Assembly: GCA_041686855.1 (NCBI GenBank)
Contig: JAWLDA010000007.1
Location: 62,001 to 126,000, forward strand
Source: JAWLDA01 sp041686855
Lineage (GTDB): Bacteria > Bacillota > Limnochordia > DTU080 > RSA5
DNA: 64,000 nt
Direction: 5' to 3'
Shown: one piece after another, positions 44,046 to 51,999 of the stretch
Layout: every line of letters begins with the position of its first letter
Numbering within the stretch: position 1 is the stretch's first letter
The notes under the pieces: generated by a model
Told to the model about the DNA's origin: nothing
Databases searched by the model: none
Seen by the model: only the letters and a program-made list of their open reading frames with translations
Position numbers and translations under genes: made by a program

Positions 44046-44399
44046 CGCGTCAATATCATGAAGACGACGCCGGAGCGGGAGCAAGCAGCTTGGGAAGTGT
44101 TGAAATACCTTACCAACGCTGAGAGTTTGGCCACCTTCTCCAATCTCAGCGGTCAAATCACCGCTAGCCGGTCGGCACAATCGCATCCCCAGCTTGCTGA
44201 CCGCATGGCCAGTGAGAATTTCAGGGATATCGTTCTGGACGTCGTTCCGTATGCCAGTGGCATTTCGGGAGTTCCTGGAATCGGAGAGATATATGGAGAG
44301 TTCTACACGCTTTTGTCGGAGCTCTTTGGTGGGCAGAGGCCGATGTCGTCGTTCCTAGAGGATCTCGAACTGCGCGTTGCCGCCATCCTCTCGCGCTAG
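44046..44399 (+). pseudogene. C-terminal fragment of a solute-binding protein
   Basis: The frame gives VNIMKTTPEREQAAWEVLKYL, then IGEIYGEFYTLLSELF and a normal C-terminus, matching the last ~115 residues of UgpB-type binding proteins. The N-terminal two thirds, the signal peptide and a start are missing; the sulfatase gene ends 31 bases before. It looks like the remnant of a deletion that removed the rest of an ABC sugar system. Confidence 0.75.
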
Positions 44400-44458
44400 A
44401 CGGCGAACAAGCGCCTCCGCTCCTCCCTGCGCCGAAGGGAAGCCCTGTGCCTATCACG

Positions 44459-44532
44459 AAATCAGCTGAGAAAGCGTGGGTTGTGCGCGTCGGAACGGCG
44501 CGCACACCATCATTTCACGCCACGCTGATTTT
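44459..44532 (+). promoter_or_regulatory. structured leader of the lar operon
   Basis: Nested complementarity just upstream of larC: AAATCA (44459-44464) with TGATTT (44526-44531), AGCGTGG (44473-44479) with CCACGCT (44520-44526), and an exact inner hairpin TGTGCGCG (44482-44489) with CGCGCACA (44499-44506). The GAGGTG box of larC follows directly, so folding could control translation. It does not match a riboswitch class I know. Confidence 0.45.
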
Positions 44533-44543
44533 GAGGTGAAACG

Positions 44544-45935
44544 ATGCTCACTGTGCATTTAGATTGTCCATCAGGGATCGCCGGCGACATGCTCTTGGCT
44601 GCATTAATCGATCTTGGCGCGTCTCTTGACGATATCCGTTCAGGACTCGACGGGCTCAACCTGGTCGAACCCTGGTCGCTCGCCGTTTTCCGAACGCAAA
44701 AGAACGGCATTACCGCATTGCGTGCCGAGGTGCGAGTCGGCGGTCTCCTCGCTGATGATCCGGACGGACACGATCACTCGCACGTTCATGAAGATTCCCA
44801 TCATCATAGCCACTCTAACGATCACAGCCATCACGATCACAGTCATTCTCATGATCATGGCCAAGCTCACGACCATGGTCATTCACACATTCATAGCCAT
44901 CCCCACGATCACGCTCATGACTACCCGCATGTGCATCGCCCGTATCAAGAGATCAAGGCGTTGCTCGACGCCTCCGCGTTGCCGGAGCGCGTGCGCGACC
45001 GGGCACAGGCCGTCTTTTGGGAACTCGCGCAGGCTGAGGGGTTCGTCCATGGCGTCGATCCCGACGACGTACATTTTCACGAGGTCGGTTCGACGGACGC
45101 CATCATCGACATCGTCGGTTGCTGTCTTGCACTCGAGTCACTGCAGGTGGAGCGTCTCACCGCCTCCGCGCTGCATGTGGGTAAAGGATTCGTAAGAGCA
45201 GCCCATGGACGCATTCCCGTGCCGGCGCCTGCCACCCTTAAGCTGCTTGAGGGGTTCGACTTCTACCAAACGGATATTAAAGGTGAGTTGGTCACCCCGA
45301 CGGGCGCGGCGCTGGTACGCGCCCTTTGTGACCAGGTCGGTCCAATGTCCACTCGGCGAGTTGATCGCGTCGGGTGCGGTGCGGGTCGACGCGACCTGGA
45401 GATTCCCAACATTGTCCGCGTCCTCCTCTCCGAAACGGAGGCTATCGCGGATCGCGACGCTCCGCAAAAGAGCGCCGAGTGGTTGCATGATGATGTGGTC
45501 GAGATCGAGGCAAACCTCGACGACATGTCGGCTGAGGTGTACTCCTACCTCTTTGATCGCCTCTTTGAGGCGGGCGCTCGTGACGTCTGGGTGGTCTCCG
45601 CGATGATGAAGAAGAGCCGCCCGGGTCACGTTTTACACGTACTGGCACGTCCTCAGGACGAGGACGCCATCACGGGAATACTCTTTAAAGAGAGCACCAC
45701 GCTTGGTGTGCGGGTCCATTCGGCCCACCGCTGGATGCTGGAGCGGGACTGGATCGAAGTCTCCATCGATGACCAACCCGTTAGGGTGAAGGTGGGTCGG
45801 CACAAGGGACACATCTACAACTTGGCGCCGGAGTACGATGACTGCGCCCGGGTCGCGCGCTCCCTCGGACGCCCGCTCAAGCAGGTGGCTGCGTCCGCGC
45901 ACGAACTCGCCCAAAGGAGGCTCCACAGCTCGTGA
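44544..45935 (+). CDS. larC: LarC, nickel insertase for the nickel-pincer cofactor
   Basis: 463 residues. LarC inserts nickel into the bis-thiocarboxylated pyridinium mononucleotide to finish the cofactor of lactate racemase, using CTP. The N-terminal LDCPSGIAGDMLLAALIDLGA is diagnostic; residues 76-131 are a histidine-rich metal-storage region with over 25 His; later come FHEVGSTDAIIDIVG and LVTPTGAALVRAL. In Lactiplantibacillus plantarum larC is expressed through a ribosomal frameshift; here it is one continuous frame. The stop overlaps the GTG of larB as GTGA. Confidence 0.93.
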   Translation: MLTVHLDCPSGIAGDMLLAALIDLGASLDDIRSGLDGLNLVEPWSLAVFRTQKNGITALRAEVRVGGLLADDPDGHDHSHVHEDSHHHSHSNDHSHHDHSHSHDHGQAHDHGHSHIHSHPHDHAHDYPHVHRPYQEIKALLDASALPERVRDRAQAVFWELAQAEGFVHGVDPDDVHFHEVGSTDAIIDIVGCCLALESLQVERLTASALHVGKGFVRAAHGRIPVPAPATLKLLEGFDFYQTDIKGELVTPTGAALVRALCDQVGPMSTRRVDRVGCGAGRRDLEIPNIVRVLLSETEAIADRDAPQKSAEWLHDDVVEIEANLDDMSAEVYSYLFDRLFEAGARDVWVVSAMMKKSRPGHVLHVLARPQDEDAITGILFKESTTLGVRVHSAHRWMLERDWIEVSIDDQPVRVKVGRHKGHIYNLAPEYDDCARVARSLGRPLKQVAASAHELAQRRLHSS

Positions 45936-46726
45936 CCGCAAGGGAGAGTATGCGTCGAATTCTCGAAGGAGTCGCCGCCGGCGATTTGAGCGTCGAACGG
46001 GCGGTTGCCGCCCTGGAGGTGCAGTCTCGCGGCTACGTGACGACGGACTCTGCCCGAGTCGATTTGCAGCGCAAATCCCGTCGCGGCTTGCCGGAAGTCG
46101 TCTACTGTGAGGCAAAGAGCCCTGAGCAAGTTCGGTCGATCTTTATGGTCTTTGCTGAAAACGGTGAAACCGCCTTGGGCACTCGGGCCAACGAGGCGCA
46201 TTTCCAAGCCGTTCGCGAAGCGCTCTCTGAGGTGACCTACGACCCGATCGGCCGCCTCCTCATCTGGCAACCGTCGGGAGAAACCTCTGCCTCGGACTCG
46301 TCCGGCAAGCGGAGAACGGGTTACATCACCGTCGTCTCTGCCGGGTCAGCCGACGAACCCGTGCTGCGTGAGGCGGTGGGAACGCTGGAGCTCTTTGGGC
46401 ACACCGTGAAGGTTGTTCGAGACGCGGGCGTCGCCGGACTCCAACGAATATTGGACCACGTTGAACTTATGCGCGACTCTCTCGTCGTGATCGTCGTCGC
46501 CGGCATGGACGGCGCCCTTCCCAGCGTGGTCTCGGGTCTGATTCCCACACCGGTGATTGCCGTGCCGACAAGCGTCGGGTACGGCGCCAGTTTTGGGGGC
46601 GTGTCAGCGCTGCTTGCCATGCTCAATAACTGCTCGAGTGGCGTAAGCGTGGTCAATATCGACAACGGCTTTGGTGCGGCCTACGCGGCCGCGTTGATCG
46701 CAGGAAAGGTGGAGCAAGATGTCTAA
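45932..46726 (+). CDS. larB: LarB, pyridinium-3,5-biscarboxylate synthase
   Basis: 264 residues. LarB carboxylates and hydrolyses nicotinic acid adenine dinucleotide, the first step of nickel-pincer cofactor synthesis. The N-terminal part has RRGLPEVVYCEAKSPEQV; the C-terminal half is PurE-like with VVSAGSADEPVLREA, VVIVVAGMDGALPSVVSGL and PTSVGYGASFGG. It is translationally coupled to larC by a four-base overlap and to larE by an eight-base overlap. Confidence 0.93.
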   Translation: MTARESMRRILEGVAAGDLSVERAVAALEVQSRGYVTTDSARVDLQRKSRRGLPEVVYCEAKSPEQVRSIFMVFAENGETALGTRANEAHFQAVREALSEVTYDPIGRLLIWQPSGETSASDSSGKRRTGYITVVSAGSADEPVLREAVGTLELFGHTVKVVRDAGVAGLQRILDHVELMRDSLVVIVVAGMDGALPSVVSGLIPTPVIAVPTSVGYGASFGGVSALLAMLNNCSSGVSVVNIDNGFGAAYAAALIAGKVEQDV

Positions 46727-47582
46727 GGCGCCTGGTCGAGATCAGCTCACTCCGAATCAACTCACACCGGAGTTGACGAGCAAACTTCAAGGGCTGAATG
46801 CAATCATTCGTGATCTCGGGGAACTGATCGTGGCGTTCTCCGGAGGAGTCGACAGTGCTCTCTTGGCAGCTGCGGCCCACCATGCCCTCGGGGATAAGAG
46901 CGTCGCGGTCATCGCTCGCTCTCCCTCGCTGCCATTGCGCGAGCTGCGCATAGCGGAAGAGGTAGCACAGAAGATAGGAATTAGGCTGATGGTGGTGGAC
47001 ACGTTTGAGCTGGAGAATCCGGATTACACGGCGAATGCCGGCAACCGGTGCTTCTTTTGTAAGGATGAACTCTTTACCGCAATCGAACGTGTCGTCGAGG
47101 AGACCGGCATACACTGGGTCGCCTACGGTGAGAACCAAGACGACCTCGCGGATATTCGACCCGGTCGCCAAGCGGCTGAACAACACGGTGTGCGGGCTCC
47201 CCTAAAGGAAGCGGGACTCACCAAGGCTGATGTCCGAGCCCTTGCGCGTCACTTTGGGTTGCCCGTCTGGGATAAGCCGGCATTCGCCTGCCTCTCGTCG
47301 CGCTTCCCCGTCGGCACGGAGATTACGCGCGAACTTCTGAAGCAGGTCGAGGCATCCGAGGATGTCCTATGGTCGCTCGGTTTCCGCCAATTTCGCGTCA
47401 GACATCACGGCGAGATCGCCCGCATTGAGGTGCCGAAAGCGGAGCTTCCCCGCCTCCTCGACGTTGGTGACCAGGTCGTTGAGGGCCTGCGACAAGCCGG
47501 ATACCGGTTTGTCACCATGGACCTCGCAGGTTTTCGCAGCGGCGGCCTGAGTATCGCGCTTCCCCCGATCGCACAGGCGTAG
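46719..47582 (+). CDS. larE: LarE, ATP-dependent sacrificial sulfur transferase
   Basis: 287 residues. LarE adenylates the biscarboxylate and donates sulfur to form the thiocarboxylates. The PP-loop VAFSGGVDSALL is present near residue 36, NRCFFCKDELF near 109, and KPAFACLSSRFPVG near 187 contains the single cysteine that serves as sulfur donor in the sacrificial type. No extra cysteines for an iron-sulfur cluster are seen in that loop. Last gene of larCBE; no larA is in the window. Confidence 0.93.
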   Translation: MSKAPGRDQLTPNQLTPELTSKLQGLNAIIRDLGELIVAFSGGVDSALLAAAAHHALGDKSVAVIARSPSLPLRELRIAEEVAQKIGIRLMVVDTFELENPDYTANAGNRCFFCKDELFTAIERVVEETGIHWVAYGENQDDLADIRPGRQAAEQHGVRAPLKEAGLTKADVRALARHFGLPVWDKPAFACLSSRFPVGTEITRELLKQVEASEDVLWSLGFRQFRVRHHGEIARIEVPKAELPRLLDVGDQVVEGLRQAGYRFVTMDLAGFRSGGLSIALPPIAQA

Positions 47583-47612
47583 CCTGGCGACAGCGGCGCC
47601 GCGTGACAAACG

Positions 47613-48848
47613 TCATGCGTTGATGGATTCATTGAAATCGAGCTGTACCACCATCACCTGGTCGTTCATCTCGTTCACAGGAAGATTTCGGATGCGCAAG
47701 TACGGTTTCTCACGCCAATAGAATGGTAGCATGTCAACGCTCGTCTCGACCTCCTGTCCCGTGTTGAGCAGAACGGCTCGGGCGGGAGTTACATCGAGCG
47801 GGCGCAGCACCACTCCGTTGGTCTGCGGATCGGGATTCACGTGGATGTAAAGGGAGTTCCCCCGGCGTGTCACAAGGACGCTGTCCCTTCCGTTCTCGTC
47901 GACGAGATACGAGGCAGGCACCGTGTCGACGAATGACTCTTTCACCCGATGATACCAAGCCCCCAGGCTACGCAATGCGGCTATATCGGGCTCCGCAAAG
48001 GTGCCGTCCGGTCGTGGACCGACATTGAGCAAGTAGCTTCCACCCATCGCCAAGATCTTATCAACACTTTGCATTAAGAACTTGTGAGAGTAGTAATCCT
48101 CATCCGTCTTGTATCCCCAACTCTCTCGCCCGAGCGACTGACACGCCTGGGTCAGCCGAGAGAAGGCCTTTCCCTCGGGCACGTGTCGCTCCGGTGTGCC
48201 AAAATCGCCGGAGTCAGGCCCGCGATCGTTGATCAACGCGCTTGGTTGAAGCGAACGCACCAACTCGTTGATGGACGCATCATGCCACTCGAGCACGTTT
48301 ACGTCCCAAAAGATCTGGCACAGCTCTCCGTAGTTTGTACAAAGCTCCGTCATTTGGTTGACGACGTACTCGAGGTATCTCCGCTCGTCCGGCTCGTCGC
48401 CCGCGCGAGGCCCAAACATCTCGTGATGGCGGCCCAGATTTGGATAGTTGGGGTGGTGCCAATCGGGAATGGAGTAGTAGATACCAAATAAAACACCCCG
48501 CCGGTTGCAAGCGTCGGCGAGCATGCCCACGATGTCCTTTCCGTACGGGGTGTTCATTATGTTATACTCTGTGTACTTGGTATCCCACAAACAAAATCCG
48601 TCGTGATGCTTCGTCGTCAACACCACGAACTCCATCCCCGCCTCCTCCATGCGGTCAATCCATCGATCGGGATCAAAGTTTGTCGGATTAAACTGATGAA
48701 TGAGCGGCTCGTACTCGTGTCGAGGCGTCTTACCACGCCAGAGGATCTGCTCGTGCCACGCGGGGATTGCGTACAATCCCCAATGGACAAACATGCCCAG
48801 TCTCTTTTCAAAGAACCAATCGCGGCCGTCTCCAAACCGCTTGATCAC
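47613..48848 (-). CDS. alpha-L-fucosidase, GH29
   Basis: 411 residues, no signal peptide. The GH29 start DWFFEKRLGMFVHWGLYAIP, then EFVVLTTKHHDGFCLWDTKY and the nucleophile region IFWDVN (Asp near residue 182) are clear. The C-terminal beta domain is short. It removes terminal L-fucose from oligosaccharides in the cytoplasm, retaining configuration. GTG start with AAGGA five bases upstream. It faces the lar operon tail to tail. Confidence 0.92.
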   Translation of the reverse strand: MIKRFGDGRDWFFEKRLGMFVHWGLYAIPAWHEQILWRGKTPRHEYEPLIHQFNPTNFDPDRWIDRMEEAGMEFVVLTTKHHDGFCLWDTKYTEYNIMNTPYGKDIVGMLADACNRRGVLFGIYYSIPDWHHPNYPNLGRHHEMFGPRAGDEPDERRYLEYVVNQMTELCTNYGELCQIFWDVNVLEWHDASINELVRSLQPSALINDRGPDSGDFGTPERHVPEGKAFSRLTQACQSLGRESWGYKTDEDYYSHKFLMQSVDKILAMGGSYLLNVGPRPDGTFAEPDIAALRSLGAWYHRVKESFVDTVPASYLVDENGRDSVLVTRRGNSLYIHVNPDPQTNGVVLRPLDVTPARAVLLNTGQEVETSVDMLPFYWREKPYLRIRNLPVNEMNDQVMVVQLDFNESINA

Positions 48849-48891
48849 GTAGGTCCTTCCCCTTTCGAGCCGCGCCCTCCACTGGCAGCAG

Positions 48892-49074
48892 CTAGTTGAG
48901 CCGAATCTTCTCAGGCCACCAATATCCCCGGGACTGCAACTTTTGATAGAGCGTTCCGTAGTGGACGAGACAGTAATCGCCCATCGTCGATGTTGGAACG
49001 AACAGGAGCAGCCCCTGTTGCTTCATCCAAACACTTGCAATTCCAAACTGGTTTACATCGATACACGTGATCAT
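48892..49074 (-). CDS. possible small protein of about 60 residues
   Basis: The frame from the ATG at 49074 reads MITCIDVNQFGIASVWM and continues to a YQKLQSRGYWWPEKIRLN end. Amino-acid composition is protein-like (many Y, W, V) but the ribosome binding site is weak and no family is recognised. It lies 44 bases upstream of the fucosidase start on the same strand. The rest of 48849-49270 shows nothing I can support. Confidence 0.3.
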   Translation of the reverse strand: MITCIDVNQFGIASVWMKQQGLLLFVPTSTMGDYCLVHYGTLYQKLQSRGYWWPEKIRLN

Positions 49075-49270
49075 CTTGTGCCATTCACCCACAACGACGT
49101 ATCACCCCAATCGCTTCTACAATCGTCGCAACGCTGCTCTGCGCACGCTTATTTCCAACGATTGCGCAAACTGTATCGCAAATACTGCGGGTGCGTCCCG
49201 AGATTTCGTCGCCGCAGGATGTGGCGCCTGCCCTTTATACAAAAGTAGTTCCTGTCAACTACAAATTTGC

Positions 49271-50080
49271 TTAAAGTAGTACTGCCACCGCGGACAACAG
49301 GCAGAGCACGGCGATCACGCCGCGCATCACCCTGGGGTCGAGACGGCGGGCAATACCTTCGCCAACAAAGATACCGGCGGTATTCGTCACGACGACCAGC
49401 GTAAGGATGCCGGCGTGAACTGCAGTCTCGGTCATTTTGCCGATAGAAGCAATCACCGCCGACACCGTGGAGAACAAGATGGCCGTGCCCACGGCGATCC
49501 CGGGGGCGACGCCAAGTGAGACCATCACAGGGGCGAGAATAAGCGCGCCTCCGACCCCGGCCAAGCTGGCCGCCATCCCCGCGACGAGTGACGCCCCTAC
49601 CAACACGAGGCGCCCCCGCCGTGTGCGCCACGCCGGCTGGGATGCAGCCATGCGGTCGTGCTCAGTCGTCGCCGCCGTCGTGTCACGCGCCACCTCTCCC
49701 GCACGGTCGCGATAGGCCCGCCACGCCTGGCGTCCCACATACACTGACAGGACGATGAGCAGCCCGCTAAGGACCATCTCTGCCATGCGCTCACTCATCC
49801 AGCGGCTCAGCCACAATCCGGCCCAGATCCCCGGCAACGTCACTAAACCGAGCCCGACACCGAGAAGGAAATGGACCCGACGTTTCCGATGATACAGGTA
49901 GATGGCGATCACTCCGGTAGGGATGTAACTTACCAAAGTGGTCGCCACAGCCTGGGAGAGCGAAAAATCGAGACTCACCATCAGGATCGGCACGAGTAAA
50001 AATCCGCCAATGCTGGTGGCACCGACCATTCCTCCGACGACGAAGCAGCCGAGCGCCGCTCCTATGTATGCACTTATCAC
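49271..50080 (-). CDS. TauE/SafE-family anion exporter
   Basis: 269 residues, eight predicted transmembrane helices in two repeats; the signature starts GGMVGATSIGGFLLVPILM and recurs as LAGVGGALILAPVMVSLGV. Members export sulfite, sulfoacetate or related anions. The location between the fucosidase/sulfatase region and the C39 operon allows a role in expelling sulfate or sulfite released from sulfated sugars, but this is positional inference only. The GTG start lacks a strong ribosome binding site. Confidence 0.85.
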   Translation of the reverse strand: MISAYIGAALGCFVVGGMVGATSIGGFLLVPILMVSLDFSLSQAVATTLVSYIPTGVIAIYLYHRKRRVHFLLGVGLGLVTLPGIWAGLWLSRWMSERMAEMVLSGLLIVLSVYVGRQAWRAYRDRAGEVARDTTAATTEHDRMAASQPAWRTRRGRLVLVGASLVAGMAASLAGVGGALILAPVMVSLGVAPGIAVGTAILFSTVSAVIASIGKMTETAVHAGILTLVVVTNTAGIFVGEGIARRLDPRVMRGVIAVLCLLSAVAVLL

Positions 50081-50122
50081 GTCTTGATAGCCACTCTAAA
50101 TCCCACCCCAAAAGGTTATCTC

Positions 50123-51052
50123 TCACTCTTCGGTCTCCAAAGGATTCACCCCTTTTTCGGCCCTATCCCCTCGCGAGAGTCGACCGCTCCACTCGACGCC
50201 AAAAGCTAGTCCTGGCAGACCCTCAGTGTGTTCGAGCGCCGTCCATACACCGATCGTTCGTCGGTCCACTGGGTCGATTGTCCACGTCCAACGAAGAGAG
50301 AGTGTAGACGTACCCAAGGTTCCGCCGGAGATAGGACGCCGATATCCTAGGCCGGTAAGGAGCGTCACCTTCTCGTTCGCCACAAGACCGACACTGACGT
50401 TCACCGATAACTGATCGGCGCCAGAGGGATCGAGGGTTGCGTTAGAGTTACGCTGGTAACCCACTCTCAGAGCACTGACCACTGGATCTGCGATGCGGGA
50501 GAGAGCAAGATCCGCGCCGATGCCGGAGCCGCCCGTTCGCAGACGCAACGTAGGGTCGAACAAACCTTTGGGACTGAATCGGTACCGCACCCCCACGCTC
50601 CACTCTCGTGAGCGACTCACGCGGTGCCGCTCCTCCTCATGCCCTGGAGCAACCCAGCTCTCCCGCCGGACAAGGACTCCGGGAGCCCACTCCCCCGTGA
50701 GCGCCAGCCGCTTGTTTACGTTGTACGAGAGTGTCGTGCGCAGCTGCGAACTCGTATTGCGTTGCACCCGCTCCACCGGAAGGCCCGCGACCAGGATCCG
50801 TTCGCGACGCTCCGTCGGTGCAACTATCCATCCCACCGAGTATGTGATGTCGGAAATCTCCTCTGTCTCTCGCTGTAACACTTCGATGCCGGGCACTTCA
50901 GCAAGAGAGAGATCGGCGAATGACACGAGTAGCACAACCATCAAAGGAACGAACCGGAAGACCCGATGACATGGGAGGAACCATGGACACAGGAGGAGCC
51001 GTTGACGTAGGAGGCCCCGTTGATATACATCTAACTCTGCTAGCCGCCTCAT
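50123..51052 (-). CDS. probable outer-membrane beta-barrel protein
   Basis: 309 residues; the ATG overlaps the stop of the C39-like gene as ATGA. After a basic N-region of about 30 residues comes a signal core (FVPLMVVLLVSFADLSLA). The mature part is a series of alternating amphipathic beta strands (SSQLRTTLSYNVNKRLALTGEW, REWSVGVRYRFSPKG, VVSALRVGYQRNS, QLSVNVSVGLVANEKVTLLTGLGYRR, quoted in parts), as in porin-like proteins encoded beside periplasmic C39 peptidases. Function inferred: channel or secretion pore. Confidence 0.65.
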   Translation of the reverse strand: MRRLAELDVYQRGLLRQRLLLCPWFLPCHRVFRFVPLMVVLLVSFADLSLAEVPGIEVLQRETEEISDITYSVGWIVAPTERRERILVAGLPVERVQRNTSSQLRTTLSYNVNKRLALTGEWAPGVLVRRESWVAPGHEEERHRVSRSREWSVGVRYRFSPKGLFDPTLRLRTGGSGIGADLALSRIADPVVSALRVGYQRNSNATLDPSGADQLSVNVSVGLVANEKVTLLTGLGYRRPISGGTLGTSTLSLRWTWTIDPVDRRTIGVWTALEHTEGLPGLAFGVEWSGRLSRGDRAEKGVNPLETEE

Positions 51053-51717
51053 CGCACCATCAACTCCCGCGCGGACCGCAACTGGGCAAAACGGCGCTCG
51101 AAGTCGGCGACAAACGACTCTTGCTTGGCACGGGCCAACAACGCGGTGTCGTCGTCAACCATCGCCACCATCACGATGCCTTCAAACCCTTTCTCTTCAA
51201 CCAGTTCGGCGACGCTCACCGACCGGCGGCCGTACGAAGGATCCGCAATGAGAAATTGATCGCCCAGGAATCCGACCGCCAGCACGTAGTGAAGCTCAGG
51301 ACGAGTGACGTGCATGAGAACGGGTAGCCCGCCGTTCCCGAAGTACGTGATCAGACTCGTAACCGGGACGCGATATCCAACGCCTTTCACGGCGAAATGC
51401 CCTAGAGCGTCACGCAAGGAGAGGAGTGTGAGTCCTTCGCCGATCTCCCGCCCTGTGTTCACCATCGCCTCGTTTGCGACCTGAAGGACTTCTTCCTCGC
51501 TCACCTCGTGACCGAGGAAGTGTGTGAGCCACGTTGCCACAGCCGCGGCCCCACAGGTGTACCACTCTTGTTGGCCTAAAACGTCGCGATAACGCAAGGA
51601 TTGCAAGGAGCGAACCGGCCGCTCCGACTCCACAATTGTAGGTGGAACAGCGCCCAGAGCGGTGGCCGTGCAGACGCCCCAAAGCGTAAGACCGAGTAGA
51701 ATAATTGACGCATTCAC
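51049..51717 (-). CDS. exported C39-like cysteine peptidase
   Basis: 222 residues from the GTG at 51717, seven bases after GGGAGG. A signal peptide (SIILLGLTLWGVCTATALGA) is followed by a C39 domain: catalytic Cys in QQEWYTCGAAAVATWL near residue 54, His in ELHYVLAVGF, Asp in LIADPSYG. No ABC transporter domains are attached, so this is the stand-alone periplasmic type, as in FapD of the Fap amyloid system. It is coupled to the barrel gene downstream. The substrate is not in the window. Confidence 0.8.
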   Translation of the reverse strand: MNASIILLGLTLWGVCTATALGAVPPTIVESERPVRSLQSLRYRDVLGQQEWYTCGAAAVATWLTHFLGHEVSEEEVLQVANEAMVNTGREIGEGLTLLSLRDALGHFAVKGVGYRVPVTSLITYFGNGGLPVLMHVTRPELHYVLAVGFLGDQFLIADPSYGRRSVSVAELVEEKGFEGIVMVAMVDDDTALLARAKQESFVADFERRFAQLRSARELMVR

Positions 51718-51912
51718 GTGCGGACCCTCCCACCTCACGGGGCCTATTGGCGCCGGCGGCAACACAGCAGCATCATACCGGGTGACAACCGGGCCTTTCA
51801 AGGCGAATGAGAGGCCGTGAATCGCTCTGACAGACGCAAGAACTCAGAGAAAACGTGTGCGGAATCGGCCTCGTACGCCGCCAAGCTCCACTTTACGCCG
51901 TTTGGACGCGTC

Positions 51913-51952
51913 AAACCCCGACGGGGTCCCACTTGGGCCCGCATCGGGGTTT
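51913..51952 (-). terminator. hairpin after the Wzz/CpsD operon
   Basis: AAACCCCGA (51913-51921) and TCGGGGTTT (51944-51952) enclose GGG/CCC runs. It lies about 50 bases past the stop of the minus-strand chain-length gene. T-runs of three or four flank both sides, so it could act in both directions. Confidence 0.55.
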
Positions 51953-51999
51953 TAGATAGAGTTGGACGTTTATATCACGTGTCGGTTGGGTTGGCTGTT

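Noticed and set aside
49067..49279. Cysteine-rich plus-strand frame (DCANCIANT, AAGCGACPLY)
   Set aside because: The CxxC pairs look like a small zinc protein, but there is no start with a ribosome binding site and no family. It also overlaps another weak frame.
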